From: VRUE01 sp963725085
Lineage (GTDB): Bacteria; Actinomycetota; Thermoleophilia; Solirubrobacterales; 70-9
DNA: 64,000 bases
Assembly (NCBI GenBank): GCA_963725085.1
Contig: CAVRXM010000001.1
Coordinates: 1,170,623-1,234,622, forward strand
Reading direction: 5' to 3'
Shown: positions 54,223 through 62,615 of the stretch, piece after piece
Layout: every line of letters starts with the position of its first letter
Position numbering within the stretch: position 1 is the stretch's first letter
Notes under the pieces: model-generated
The model's input: the letters and a program-made list of their open reading frames with translations, nothing else
What the model was told of the DNA's origin: nothing
Databases searched by the model: none
Made by a program: the position numbers and the translations under genes

Positions 54223-55510
54223 TCAGCCCGGGAAGACCCTGCGCATCCGCGCCAGCTCGCGGATCTTGCCGCGGGGCCGGACCTTGCGCCGGAGGAAGTA
54301 CTTCATCGGGTTCTCGCCCGGCTTGGTGAACGAGATCCAGTCGTTCCAGCTCGTCTCGAGGACCAGGTTCGGGTTCGGGACTTCGCCCGGCTCGGCCCGG
54401 GTCGAGCCGTTGTCGAGGATCAGGTGCCAGGGATCGGCGTCGCTGAACCGCCACTGGTAGACGACGCGCGAGCCATTGACCGCGCCGGGATCCGCCGAGC
54501 GGGCGGTGACGTCGAACCAGAGGCGCTGGAGCTCCGGCGAGGTCTCGGGATTGCTGTCGGGCGGGCCGAGGATGCCGCCGAGCATCAGCTTCACCTGGCG
54601 CTCGGCGACCTCCTCCTCGGTCGAGCTCGGGGTCGAACGGGAAGACGCCCGGCGGCATCTCCTCGGTCGGGTAGCCGATCGTCCGCCAGCGCTGGCGGAT
54701 CAGCTTCAGGCCGAAGGCGAAGATGTCCTCGATCGAGAAGCCGTAGCACTCGGTGTATTCGCGGTTCATGCCCGGCGGCGTGAAGACGGCCGGGCCGTAG
54801 GGGAGGACCTCGCGCAGCAGCTCGACCACCGCTGCCCGGTTCTCCTCCCAGCCGGGATTGCCTTCGCCGAGCAGTTCGGAGAGGACTTTGACCCCGAAGC
54901 CGATGTGGCGCTGCTCGTCGCGGGAGACGTTCGCGATCCCGGAGCTGAAGCCCGGCAGCGTTTCTTCGGAGGAGAAGAAGTCCTCGATGAAGTGCTGGCC
55001 GGGCTGGGCGAGGCTGCCCTCGACGATCAGGTGGTAGAGGGTGATCGCCTGCGCGTACTTGGGGATCGAGCGGTCCCTGCGCAGTTCATCGGCCATCACG
55101 TCGAGGCGGTCGAAGATCCCGCGGTAGCCCCAGTTCAGCTGCGGCAGGGTGGAGGAGAGGGTCTGCTGGATCGTCTCGCCGCCGACCCCGATGACCTCCT
55201 TGAAGAAGCGGTGGAAGAAGACCGAGTGGCGGACCTCGTCGACCTGCTGGGTGGCGAGGAAGTACTGCTGCTCCTCGGTCGGGGCGGCGGTGAGGTAGGG
55301 GGCGAGGGTGTCGGCGACCCGGTCCTCGCCGTAGAAGAACATCGAGTAGATCCACATCGCCGAGCGTCGTTGGACGTCGCTGAGGGAGTCCCACCCCTCG
55401 TTGTCGGCGGAGAAGTCGATGTCGTAGGCGCTCCAGTTCCCCTGCTCCCAGCGGTGGTACAGGTCCTCGTAGGTGACGCTGTCCATCAGGCTCTGCGCTG
55501 CGACGCTCAT
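54223..55510 (-). CDS. R2-like diiron protein fused to SCP2 domain, frame break near 54621
   Basis: About 428 residues after skipping one base near 54620-54623. Residues 1-300 are a ferritin-like R2 fold with carboxylate/His metal ligands visible in FFYGEDRVADTL, QQVDEVRHSVFF, IVEGSLAQPGQHF and VSRDEQRHIGFG, as in ribonucleotide reductase small subunits and R2lox. The second frame, from EEVAERQVKLMLGGI, adds a C-terminal SCP2-like sterol-carrier domain (VVYQWRFSDADPWHLILDNG, LVLETSWNDWISF). No R1 subunit lies nearby. The SCP2 fusion points to oxidation of a lipid-like substrate more than to nucleotide reduction, although database names often say ribonucleotide reductase beta. Confidence 0.8.
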
Positions 55511-55560
55511 CTCTTCTCCTTTTGGTGTTGCATTCCCGCGCGAGGGCAGGGTACCGCGAT

Positions 55561-55604
55561 CCTGGCTGGCCAGCCAGGGTTTTCTTGCGTGATGTCGATC
55601 ACGC
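55561..55604. promoter_or_regulatory. Palindromes upstream of the R2-like gene
   Basis: Two perfect palindromes are adjacent: CCTGGCTGGCCAGCCAGG (55561-55578) and GCGTGATGTCGATCACGC (55587-55604). The second contains GTGAT-N4-ATCAC, the core of a CRP/FNR-type site, like the one at 25025-25040. They lie 50-95 bases upstream of the R2-like start. Confidence 0.55.
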
Positions 55605-55648
55605 TTAGTCGTCGGCGATCGAGATCCTGATGATCGGGTGGCCAGAAC

Positions 55649-55664
55649 CTGCCCATTTGGGCAG
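55649..55664 (-). terminator. Small hairpin after the acyl-CoA ligase gene
   Basis: CTGCCCA and TGGGCAG close a 7-base-pair stem with a two-base loop, 37 bases after the ligase stop on the minus strand. It is a plausible weak terminator before the R2-like promoter. Confidence 0.5.
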
Positions 55665-55700
55665 TTGCCGACGCGCTCGCTGCCTTCACTGCGAGATGAG

Positions 55701-57206
55701 TCAGGCCTCGACCGAGGCCGGCTTCTCGATCTCGCGCTTGAGGATCTTGCCGGTCGGGCCTTTGGGAAGCTCGTCGATGAACCAGACCAGGCGCGGGTAC
55801 TTGTAGGCCGCGATCCGCTCCTTGACGAAGGCGCTGACCTCCTCGGCGCTCAGCTCCTCGCCCTCGTGGAGGACGACCGCGGCGCCGATCTCCTCGCCCC
55901 ACTCGTCGTGGGGGATGCCGACGACCGCCGCTTCGCGGATCTTCGGGTGCTCGTAGAGCACCTCCTCGACCTCGCGCGGGTAGACGTTGTAGCCGCCGCG
56001 GATGATCAGGTCCTTCAGGCGGTCGACGATGTAGAAGTAGCCGTCCTCGTCGGTGCGGCCCATGTCGCCGCTGTGAAACCAGCCGCCGCGCATCGCCTCC
56101 GCGGTTGCCTCTGGCTTCTGCCAGTAGCCCTTCATGATGTTGTGGCCGCGGATCACGATCTCGCCGACCTCGCCCTGCTGGACCGGGTTGTCGTCCTCGT
56201 CGACGACCCGCATCTCGACCCCTTCGATCGGGGTCCCGATCGATCCCGGCTTGCGCTCGCGGCCGGGATGGTTGGAGCAGGAGACGGGCGAGGTCTCCGA
56301 GAGCCCGTAGCCCTCGAGGATGATCGCGCCGAACGCGTCCTCGAAGCCGCGCAGCACCTCGACCGGCATCGAGGCGCCGCCGGTGATGCAGGTGCAGAGC
56401 GCCGAGGTGTCGTAGCTCTCGCGCTCGGGGTGATGGAGCAGCGCCCCATACATCGTCGGGACCCCGTAGAAGTGGGTGACGCGGTCGCGCTCCATCGTCG
56501 CCAGCGCCTCGCCGGGCTCGAATTTGGGCACGAGGGTGAGGCAGGCGCCGACGCTCAGCGAGGCGTTCATCGCGACCGTCTGGCCGAAGGAGTGGAACAG
56601 CGGCAGCGACCCGAGGACGACGTTGCCGGCGCCGATCTCGCAGGTCGTCCGCGCCGAGACGTCGGCGTTGCGCCAGAGGTTGTCGTGGGTGAGCTCGGCG
56701 CCCTTGGGGCTGCCGGTCGTGCCGGAGGTGTAGAGGATCACCGCGGTGTCGTCGCCGGCGACATCGGCGAGCCCGTCGGTGGGTGCGAGGCCCTCCAGCG
56801 TCGCCGCGAACGAGGCGGGCTCGACCTCGATCAGCTCGGCGCCCGCGTCGCCGCAACCGTCGCCGGCCTCGCCGCAGAAGCCCTGCCAGGCGAGCAGCAG
56901 CTTCGCTGCGGAGTCCTCGAGGTAATAGGCGATCTCGCGCCGCTTGAGGAGGACATTCATCGGGACGACGATTCCCCCGGCCCGCAGCACGCCGTAGTAG
57001 GCGACCGGGAACTCGGGCACGTTCGGCAGCATCACCCCGACCCGGTCGCCGGGCTCGACGCCGCGCCCCCGGAGCAGCGTCGCCAGCCGCGCGCTGCTGT
57101 CGTCGAGGTTCCCGTAGCTGAGCTCGACCTCACCGAGGCGGATCGCCGGATCCTCCGCCGCCCGCTCGGCGCCGGTCGTCGCGATCGATGCCAGGTTCGT
57201 CCCCAT
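55701..57206 (-). CDS. Long-chain fatty acid-CoA ligase (FadD-like)
   Basis: A 501-residue adenylate-forming enzyme: P-loop ILYTSGTTGSPKGAELTH near residue 160, EGYGLSETSPV near 300, the hinge GWFHSGDMGRTDEDGYFYIV, DRLKDLIIRGGYNVYPREVE, and catalytic Lys in LPKGPTGKILKREI. It activates fatty or aryl acids to CoA thioesters via acyl-AMP. It lies upstream of the R2-like/SCP2 gene on the same strand, so both may act on lipids. Confidence 0.92.
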   Translation of the reverse strand: MGTNLASIATTGAERAAEDPAIRLGEVELSYGNLDDSSARLATLLRGRGVEPGDRVGVMLPNVPEFPVAYYGVLRAGGIVVPMNVLLKRREIAYYLEDSAAKLLLAWQGFCGEAGDGCGDAGAELIEVEPASFAATLEGLAPTDGLADVAGDDTAVILYTSGTTGSPKGAELTHDNLWRNADVSARTTCEIGAGNVVLGSLPLFHSFGQTVAMNASLSVGACLTLVPKFEPGEALATMERDRVTHFYGVPTMYGALLHHPERESYDTSALCTCITGGASMPVEVLRGFEDAFGAIILEGYGLSETSPVSCSNHPGRERKPGSIGTPIEGVEMRVVDEDDNPVQQGEVGEIVIRGHNIMKGYWQKPEATAEAMRGGWFHSGDMGRTDEDGYFYIVDRLKDLIIRGGYNVYPREVEEVLYEHPKIREAAVVGIPHDEWGEEIGAAVVLHEGEELSAEEVSAFVKERIAAYKYPRLVWFIDELPKGPTGKILKREIEKPASVEA

Positions 57207-57252
57207 CGGCCCACGGGGGAGTCTACGGGTGCTTCCTATAGGGTCGGCCCCG

Positions 57253-57618
57253 ATGGACGATCTGGGCGAGCCGAGCTCCTACCTGACGCTTCAGCCCGGC
57301 GCGCCCGTCTACTCGAGCGACGGCGAGAGGCTGGGCTCGGTCGAGCACGTCCTCGCCGACCCCGAGGTCGACGTCTTCGACGGGATCGTCCTCGACACCA
57401 GCGTCCTTCCCGGCGGCCACCGGTTCGCCGACGCGCCCCAGGTCGAGGAGGTCTACGAGCGCGGGGTCGTCCTCACGGTGAGCGCGAAGGAGGCCGAGGG
57501 CCTGCCGGAGCCGAGCGCCAATCCCGGCTCGATCGAGGCAGGCCCCGATGACCTGGCATCCGGCGGCCTCAGCGACAAGCTGCGGCGCGCCTGGGACCTG
57601 ATCTCCGGCAACTACTGA
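57253..57618 (+). CDS. PRC-barrel-like small protein
   Basis: From ATG 57253 the protein is 121 residues. LQPGAPVYSSDGERLGSVEH then VLADPEVDVFDGIVLDTSVL matches the PRC-barrel pattern of short beta strands found in RimM and photosynthetic reaction-centre H subunits. The C-terminal 35 residues are helical (LSDKLRRAWDLIS). In actinobacteria such stand-alone proteins have unknown or RNA-related roles. Confidence 0.7.
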   Translation: MDDLGEPSSYLTLQPGAPVYSSDGERLGSVEHVLADPEVDVFDGIVLDTSVLPGGHRFADAPQVEEVYERGVVLTVSAKEAEGLPEPSANPGSIEAGPDDLASGGLSDKLRRAWDLISGNY

Positions 57619-57652
57619 CGCCGCCAACGCGATTTCTCTAGGATGCGCCGCC

Positions 57653-58135
57653 GTGAGAGCGCTGATGCTGACAATGGCGGCCTGTGCCGCGATCGCGATC
57701 GCCGGCTGCGGCGGCAGCGACTCGACCACCGGCTCGGAAGCGGAATCGCCCGAATCGCCGGCGACCACCACGAAGCCGGTCGTCAAGCCGCCGAAGGGCG
57801 CGCCCCCGAAGCAGCTCGAGAGCAAGGACCTCGTCGAAGGCAGCGGCGAAGAAGCCAAGTCCGGCGACGAAGTCAGCGTCGACTACGTCGGGGTCAACTA
57901 CAAGAGCGGCAAGGAATTCGACTCCTCCTGGAGCCGGAACGAACCGTTCACCTTCACCCTCGGCGCGCGTGAAGTGATCCCCGGGTGGGACGCGGGCGTC
58001 GAAGGCATGAAGGTCGGCGGCCGGCGCGAGCTGATCATTCCGCCGGAACTCGCCTACGGCAAGACCGGAAGCCCTCCGGTGATCCCGCCGAACGAAACGC
58101 TGGTCTTCGTGATCGACCTGCGCGAAGTCAACTGA
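57653..58135 (+). CDS. FKBP-type peptidyl-prolyl isomerase, lipoprotein
   Basis: A 160-residue protein from GTG 57653. A lipoprotein signal ends at IAIAGC (Cys19), a Ser/Thr/Pro linker follows, and residues 55-160 are an FKBP domain: GDEVSVDYVGVNYKSGKEFD, REVIPGWDAGVEGMKVGGRR, ELIIPPELAYGKTG and IPPNETLVFVIDLREV. The Tyr, Asp, Trp and Phe residues of the active site are kept. It assists folding of exported proteins at the outer membrane face. Confidence 0.94.
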   Translation: MRALMLTMAACAAIAIAGCGGSDSTTGSEAESPESPATTTKPVVKPPKGAPPKQLESKDLVEGSGEEAKSGDEVSVDYVGVNYKSGKEFDSSWSRNEPFTFTLGAREVIPGWDAGVEGMKVGGRRELIIPPELAYGKTGSPPVIPPNETLVFVIDLREVN

Positions 58136-59160
58136 GCCGCGCGGCACTCGCCGAGCGCCTCTCCTCCCAGGGCCTGACGGCCCCTCTGCCCGGCCCGGTT
58201 GCGGTCGCCGAGCGCCTGCTCGCGATCCAGGGGCAGGACCCGCGCGGGGCGCGGCTCGCGGTGCGGGCGCGGACCGACGGGCTCACGGCGGCCGACGTCG
58301 ACCGGGCGCTGACCGAGGACCGGAGCCTGCTGATCACGTGGCTCAACCGGGGGACCCTGCACCTGGTGCGGAGCGAGGATTACCCCTGGTTGCAGGCGCT
58401 GACGACCCCGCCCCTGCTGACCGGCAACGCAGCCCGGCTGCGCCAGGAGGGCGTCGACGACCGCGAGGCCGGGCGGGCGGTGGCGATGATCGAGCGGGCG
58501 CTCGCCGCCGAGGGGCCGATGACCAGAATCCAGCTCCGCGACCACCTCGACGCCGGCGGCATCCGGACCGCCGGCCAGGCCTTCATCCACCTCGTGATGT
58601 TCGCCTGCCTGCTGGGGCTGGCAGTGCGGGGGCCGATGGTGGGCAAGCAGCATGCCTATGTCCTCGTCCGCGACTGGCTCGGCGAGCAGCCGTCGATCGA
58701 TCGCGACTCGGCGCTCGCCGAGCTCGCACGCCGCTACCTCGCGGGGCACGCACCGGCATCGGATCGCGACCTTGCCAAGTGGGCCGGGCTGCCGCTGCGA
58801 GACGCCCGCGCGGCACTCGCCTCGATTGCCTCCGAGCTCGAGGACGCGGGGCGGGGAGCGGTGCGGCTTCACGGCCGGGCCACGGGCTCGACCCGGATGC
58901 CGCGACCACGGCTGCTCGGCGCCTTCGACCCGACACTGGTCGGCTGGGTCGTGCGCGAGGAGATCACCGGCGACGCAGAGTCGCGGATCGTCAGCGGCGG
59001 AATCTTCAGGCCCTACGCGCTGGTCGGCGGTCGCGCCGCCGCAGTCTGGAAATGGGCCGACGGCGAGGTCGCGCTCGAGCAATTCACAGAGATCTCGGAC
59101 CGCGCCTCCCGGGCGCTCGCGCGCGAGGCCGCCGATGTCGCCCGTTTCCTTGCATCCTGA
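58132..59160 (+). CDS. AlkZ-like winged-helix DNA-binding protein
   Basis: About 342 residues of a PF06224-type protein: VAERLLAIQGQDPRGARLAV (with the Q-x-Q motif of AlkZ/YcaQ glycosylases), LITWLNRGTLHLVRSEDYPW, then three winged-helix units and GAFDPTLVGWVVREEI near the end. Family members unhook DNA interstrand crosslinks or remove alkylated bases; many actinobacterial homologues are untested. No ATG, GTG or TTG exists between the FKBP stop and the conserved domain, so the best start is CTG 58132, which overlaps the FKBP stop as CTGA. Confidence 0.8.
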   Translation: MSRAALAERLSSQGLTAPLPGPVAVAERLLAIQGQDPRGARLAVRARTDGLTAADVDRALTEDRSLLITWLNRGTLHLVRSEDYPWLQALTTPPLLTGNAARLRQEGVDDREAGRAVAMIERALAAEGPMTRIQLRDHLDAGGIRTAGQAFIHLVMFACLLGLAVRGPMVGKQHAYVLVRDWLGEQPSIDRDSALAELARRYLAGHAPASDRDLAKWAGLPLRDARAALASIASELEDAGRGAVRLHGRATGSTRMPRPRLLGAFDPTLVGWVVREEITGDAESRIVSGGIFRPYALVGGRAAAVWKWADGEVALEQFTEISDRASRALAREAADVARFLAS

Positions 59161-59218
59161 GCTGATCTTGAGGATTGGGCTCCAGTCGGAGGGGTATCCG
59201 GTCGATATGGAGGCAACG

Positions 59219-59581
59219 ATGAGCACCGTGGATGCCCCCGCCGTGATCGAGACCCTGATGGAGATCGAGCGTGAGCTCGCCGAGGGGGACGGGTCGGCCT
59301 ATCAGGATCGGCTCAGCGACGATGCCATCGTCGTCCTTCCCGGCAGGGTCCTCGACAAGCCCACGACCGTCGCGGTGATGGGCGGGTCGCCGGCCTGGGA
59401 CGGGCTCGAGTTCCGCAACGGCCGCCTTCACGTACTCGACGAGGACACCGCGATCCTCACCTACCGCTTCGAAGGCCGCCGCGGCTACGAACGCTACGAC
59501 GCGGTCCTCTCCAGCACCTACGTGCGCGGGCACGGGGGCGACTGGGAACTCGCGTTCCACCAGCAGACCCCGCTGCCCTGA
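59219..59581 (+). CDS. SnoaL/DUF4440-like small protein
   Basis: A 120-residue protein starting at ATG 59219, with GGAGG spaced six bases upstream; ATG 59207 in frame overlaps that site. IETLMEIERELAEGDGSAYQ, VVLPGRVLDKPTTVAVM and DEDTAILTYRFEGRRGYERY then WELAFHQQTPLP match the NTF2-like cone fold with a hydrophobic cavity. Role unknown; members include isomerases and immunity proteins. Confidence 0.75.
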   Translation: MSTVDAPAVIETLMEIERELAEGDGSAYQDRLSDDAIVVLPGRVLDKPTTVAVMGGSPAWDGLEFRNGRLHVLDEDTAILTYRFEGRRGYERYDAVLSSTYVRGHGGDWELAFHQQTPLP

Positions 59582-59622
59582 GCCGCCGCCCGCCGGGGGC
59601 GCACCTGCTTGGATAGGGCGCG

Positions 59623-60333
59623 ATGGGCGCGTCGTTGACAGTCCCGGAGCGCTTCAACGGCCCGGTCGGGAACGGCAACGGCGGCTACTCGGCGGGGATC
59701 GCCGCGGCGCTCCTGGAGGGCCCCGTCGAGGCGACACTGCGGAGGCCGGTGCCCCTCGGCACGCCGCTGGCCCCGATCGTCGAGGACGGAACCGCGCGGC
59801 TCCTCGACCGCGACCGGGTGATCGTCGAGGCGCGGCGGGTGCCCGACTTCGAGCTCGAGGTCCCGGCCCCGGTCTCACCGGCGGAAGCGCGTGGCGCCAT
59901 GGGCCGCTATCTGGGGGAAGAGGAGGGGCCGTTCAGCCGCTGCTTCGTCTGCGGCATCGCCCGCGAGGACAGCCTCGGGGTGTTCTCCGGCCGCGTCGAG
60001 GGCCGCGAGGTCGTCGCCTCGACCTGGACGCCGCCCGATTGGACCGCCGGCGAGGGCGGCCGCGTCCGCCCCGAGTTCGTCTGGTCGGTCCTCGACTGCC
60101 CGACATTCTTCGGCGCCTACATCGACGTCGAGGAGGTGCCGCTCAGCTTCCTCGGCCGGATCACGGCGCGGATCGATTCCCTCCCCGCGATCGGCGAGGA
60201 GCATGTGCTGATGTCGTGGCCGCTCGGCATCGACGGTCGCAAGGCCGAATCGGGAGTGGCACTGCTCACCGCCGCCGGCGAGGTGCTGGCGGCGGCGAGG
60301 GCAGTTCTGATCGAAGCGAAGAAGGGAGAATGA
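59623..60333 (+). CDS. Hotdog-fold thioesterase-like protein
   Basis: A 236-residue protein: FNGPVGNGNGGYSAGIAAAL at the start resembles a hotdog domain, the centre carries FSRCFVCGIARED with a CxxC, and the second half repeats hotdog-like strands (VVASTWTPPDW, PLGIDGRKAESGVALLTAAG). It looks like a double-hotdog acyl-thioesterase family member without identified substrate. It overlaps the VOC gene by ATGA. Confidence 0.65.
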   Translation: MGASLTVPERFNGPVGNGNGGYSAGIAAALLEGPVEATLRRPVPLGTPLAPIVEDGTARLLDRDRVIVEARRVPDFELEVPAPVSPAEARGAMGRYLGEEEGPFSRCFVCGIAREDSLGVFSGRVEGREVVASTWTPPDWTAGEGGRVRPEFVWSVLDCPTFFGAYIDVEEVPLSFLGRITARIDSLPAIGEEHVLMSWPLGIDGRKAESGVALLTAAGEVLAAARAVLIEAKKGE

Positions 60334-60701
60334 TGGGACGTCCAGTTGTTCACTTCGAGGTGATCGGCACCGACGGCGAGCGGCTCCAGAGCTACTACTC
60401 AGAGCTGTTCGAGTGGGATATCGACGCCAACAACGAGATGAAATACGGACTCGTCGACCGCGCTGCGAATTCCAACAGCGAAGGCATCGGCCTCGGCGGC
60501 GGAGTCGGCCAGGGGCCCGACGGCTACGAGGGCCACGTCACCTTCTACGTCGAAGTGCCGGACGTCGAGGCGGCGCTGTCGAAGGCGGAGGAGCTCGGCG
60601 GCAGCCGGGTGATGGGCCCGGAGACGATCATGGGCCGGATGGTCCTCGGCCAGTTCAAGGACCCGGCCGGGAACATGATCGGGCTGATCCAGGGGGGCTA
60701 G
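60330..60701 (+). CDS. VOC-family (glyoxalase-like) protein
   Basis: A 123-residue vicinal-oxygen-chelate protein: PVVHFEVIGTDGERLQSYYS, LFEWDI, then HVTFYVEVPDVEAALSKAEE, LGGSRVMGPETIMG and MVLGQFKDPAGNMIGLIQGG. The His and Glu-type metal positions are partly present (HFEV, HVTF). Two adjacent Met codons serve as start. It may act with the preceding thioesterase-like gene. Confidence 0.85.
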   Translation: MMGRPVVHFEVIGTDGERLQSYYSELFEWDIDANNEMKYGLVDRAANSNSEGIGLGGGVGQGPDGYEGHVTFYVEVPDVEAALSKAEELGGSRVMGPETIMGRMVLGQFKDPAGNMIGLIQGG

Positions 60702-60988
60702 CCTGCGTCTTCGATATCGGCTCGGTCCGTCGGGTGGACGATTCTCGAGCGCGCCGTCCAGCGAACCGTGACGTCCCGATAGGGCGTATCCGGCTCGACT
60801 TCCTCGGGCAGGTTCTCACGCTCGGTTCGCGAGCTTGAGCGCTCCGCCGGCTCGCCCTCGAACCAGACCCTCGTCTCCGGGACCTTTCCGAATCGCAGGC
60901 TTCGGGCGCGGACTCCCGTGAAAACCTCGACGTCCCCGGGCTCCTCGTCGGACAGCTCGCGATTCTCGTCGGCTCCCTCCGGCGCCAT
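60698..60988 (-). CDS. Small acidic protein at the end of the accessory cluster
   Basis: A 96-residue soluble protein with VRARSLRFGKVPETRVWFEG, ERENLPEEVEPDTPYRDVTV and RWTARSRIVHP. The short beta-rich pattern recurs, as far as I recall, in hypothetical proteins next to actinobacterial gas-vesicle genes. It is the last gene of the minus-strand run that enters from the right edge and starts three bases after the preceding stop. Confidence 0.6.
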   Translation of the reverse strand: MAPEGADENRELSDEEPGDVEVFTGVRARSLRFGKVPETRVWFEGEPAERSSSRTERENLPEEVEPDTPYRDVTVRWTARSRIVHPTDRADIEDAG

Positions 60989-60990
60989 GT

Positions 60991-61455
60991 TCAGCTCAGG
61001 GCCTTCTTGACCTTACGGGCGGTCGAGGTCATCTGCTCGGCCTTGTCGGCGGCGTCGCCAACATCCGTAGCTCTCTTCTCGACCCAATCGATCGCGGTAT
61101 CTACCGACGGCAGATCGATCCGTTTCAGGTTTTTCACCAGCTTTCGCCGCCGCCCGTTGCCGTTGCGGGCACGGGTCGCCGCGAGACCTCCGGCCACCGC
61201 AAGCAGAGCCGCACCAGTGGCCGTTGCCGGGCCTTTCAGTTTGTCCAGCGGAGATCCACCTGAATTTGAGCTGGGTCGGCTCGATTGGGTGGGTTTGCGC
61301 TTCTGTTTCGCCCCTGATTTGCTCGATTTGCTCGAGGAGGCGCGAGCTTTTTTCGGTCGGGAACGAGAGCTCTGCTGACTGCCTTTGCTTTTGCTGCTGC
61401 TGGCTTTGGATTTGGTTTTCGATTTGCTTTTGCTTTTGGTTTTGGTCTGAGCCAT
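60991..61455 (-). CDS. Lys/Ser-rich protein with glycine helix
   Basis: A 154-residue protein. The first 65 residues are low-complexity Lys/Ser (KSKSKSKTKSKASSSKSK), followed by a hydrophobic stretch PATATGAALLAVAGGLAATR and a helical C-terminus SVDTAIDWVEKRATDVGDAA. The layout resembles GvpQ-like or SRPBCC-linked accessory proteins of gas-vesicle loci; this is inference. Base composition here is noticeably lower in GC than the rest of the window because of the Lys codons. Confidence 0.65.
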   Translation of the reverse strand: MAQTKTKSKSKSKTKSKASSSKSKGSQQSSRSRPKKARASSSKSSKSGAKQKRKPTQSSRPSSNSGGSPLDKLKGPATATGAALLAVAGGLAATRARNGNGRRRKLVKNLKRIDLPSVDTAIDWVEKRATDVGDAADKAEQMTSTARKVKKALS

Positions 61456-61475
61456 GCTCGAAATCCTCCTTTCGG

Positions 61476-62444
61476 TTAGCCGTGGGAGCCGGCGCTACGC
61501 GAAGATTTATGGCTCGGATCCGAGCCATTTTTGCTTTGCCTCGAGCGGGATCTACCTTTCGAGCCCGAGCCGCTCGATTTCCTCTCGGTCTTTCTCTTCA
61601 CCTCGCCGTCCTCGATCGTTCCGCGCCAACCCCCCTCGGCTTCCTCTTCCATCTCGGCGTAAGCCTTGAAGCGATGGAGATCGCCTCGCACCGCCCGCTT
61701 GGTGAAGCGCATGCCGCGCCCCGCTTTCTCGAGCAGGCTGTCGGGCTTGACGTCGACGGTTATCTCGATTCGGGTCAGCCGCGGCGCGAGTTTGTGAAAT
61801 GTGACGACGCCGCTGTGCTTCAGACCCTCATTGACGTCCCAAACGATCCGCTCGTCGGGTCGCTGCTCGATGATTTCGGCCTGGAAGTCCTTGGTGATTC
61901 CCCAGACCTTTGCGGAGAAAGCGACCGTACAGTCGTCGACCTGCTGAGCGCTGTCGACGCGATGCATGAACGAGGGCCATTCCTCGAATTCGGTCCAGAG
62001 GTTGTAGGCCTCCGTGATCGGAACGGCGACGTCGACCGCCTGTTGCATCGGCATTCGTCGCCCGCTTCCGTAAGCCTCGGTGGCTTCCTCGTCGTCCTCG
62101 TCCGAGCCCGAATCTCCGTTACCGCTGAGAAGACCGCTGAGGCCGCCGCCCCCGCCGACCAGGCCCGAAAGACCCTTCGGCATCTTCTCCTTGAGCGTGT
62201 CGTCGGCCACCTCGCCGGCGACGTCCTTGGCCTTTTCGGTGGCTTTTGACTTCACGCGCTGCCCGGCCTTTGCCGCTTTGCCGCCGGTCAGCTTGGCCAC
62301 GCCCTGCGCCGCGAGGGGAAGCGCGATCAGCGCCGCCCCGACACCGGCGATCCCGGCCGGACTTTTCAGGTGCTCAGCCGCCGACGGCGCCGCCTTGCGG
62401 GCGACCTCGAGGGCATTGCTGGTTATCTCGCTCGTCTCAGGCAT
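61476..62444 (-). CDS. SRPBCC (polyketide cyclase-type) protein
   Basis: A 322-residue protein. Residues 1-110 are helical and Gly/Lys-rich with a short hydrophobic stretch, GIAGVGAALIALPLAAQGVA. Residues 130-265 are a START/SRPBCC domain: MQQAVDVAVPITEAYNLWTE, FEEWPSFMHRVDSAQQVDD, WDVNEGLKHSGVVTFHKLAP and RFKAYAEMEEE. The last 60 residues are basic and Ser-rich. The family binds hydrophobic ligands. Such coenzyme-Q-binding-like proteins are often encoded in actinobacterial gas-vesicle clusters, consistent with the neighbours. Confidence 0.82.
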   Translation of the reverse strand: MPETSEITSNALEVARKAAPSAAEHLKSPAGIAGVGAALIALPLAAQGVAKLTGGKAAKAGQRVKSKATEKAKDVAGEVADDTLKEKMPKGLSGLVGGGGGLSGLLSGNGDSGSDEDDEEATEAYGSGRRMPMQQAVDVAVPITEAYNLWTEFEEWPSFMHRVDSAQQVDDCTVAFSAKVWGITKDFQAEIIEQRPDERIVWDVNEGLKHSGVVTFHKLAPRLTRIEITVDVKPDSLLEKAGRGMRFTKRAVRGDLHRFKAYAEMEEEAEGGWRGTIEDGEVKRKTERKSSGSGSKGRSRSRQSKNGSDPSHKSSRSAGSHG

Positions 62445-62462
62445 GATTTGCTCCTCTCTGAG

Positions 62463-62609
62463 TCATTGGTCACCGCTGCGCAATGAGCGGTAGAGGAGAG
62501 GTCGCAACGCCGACGCCTGCGGTGCTGGCGATAGCTGCTGCGCGGTACCGCGAGGCGGACCGGCCTTGGATTCGGCCCCAGATCGCCTCGACATTCGCCT
62601 TCGTGTTCA
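62463..62609 (-). CDS. Small protein with Gly/Ala helix, frame uncertain
   Basis: ATG 62609 opens MNTKANVEAIWGRIQGRSAS, then RYRAAAIASTAGVGVAT. In this frame it ends at 62470; skipping bases after GVGVAT gives YRSLRSGDQ and a stop at 62463, which looks more natural. It lies directly after the corrected stop of the preceding gene and 19 bases before the SRPBCC start. Confidence 0.5.
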
Positions 62610-62615
62610 TCGCCC

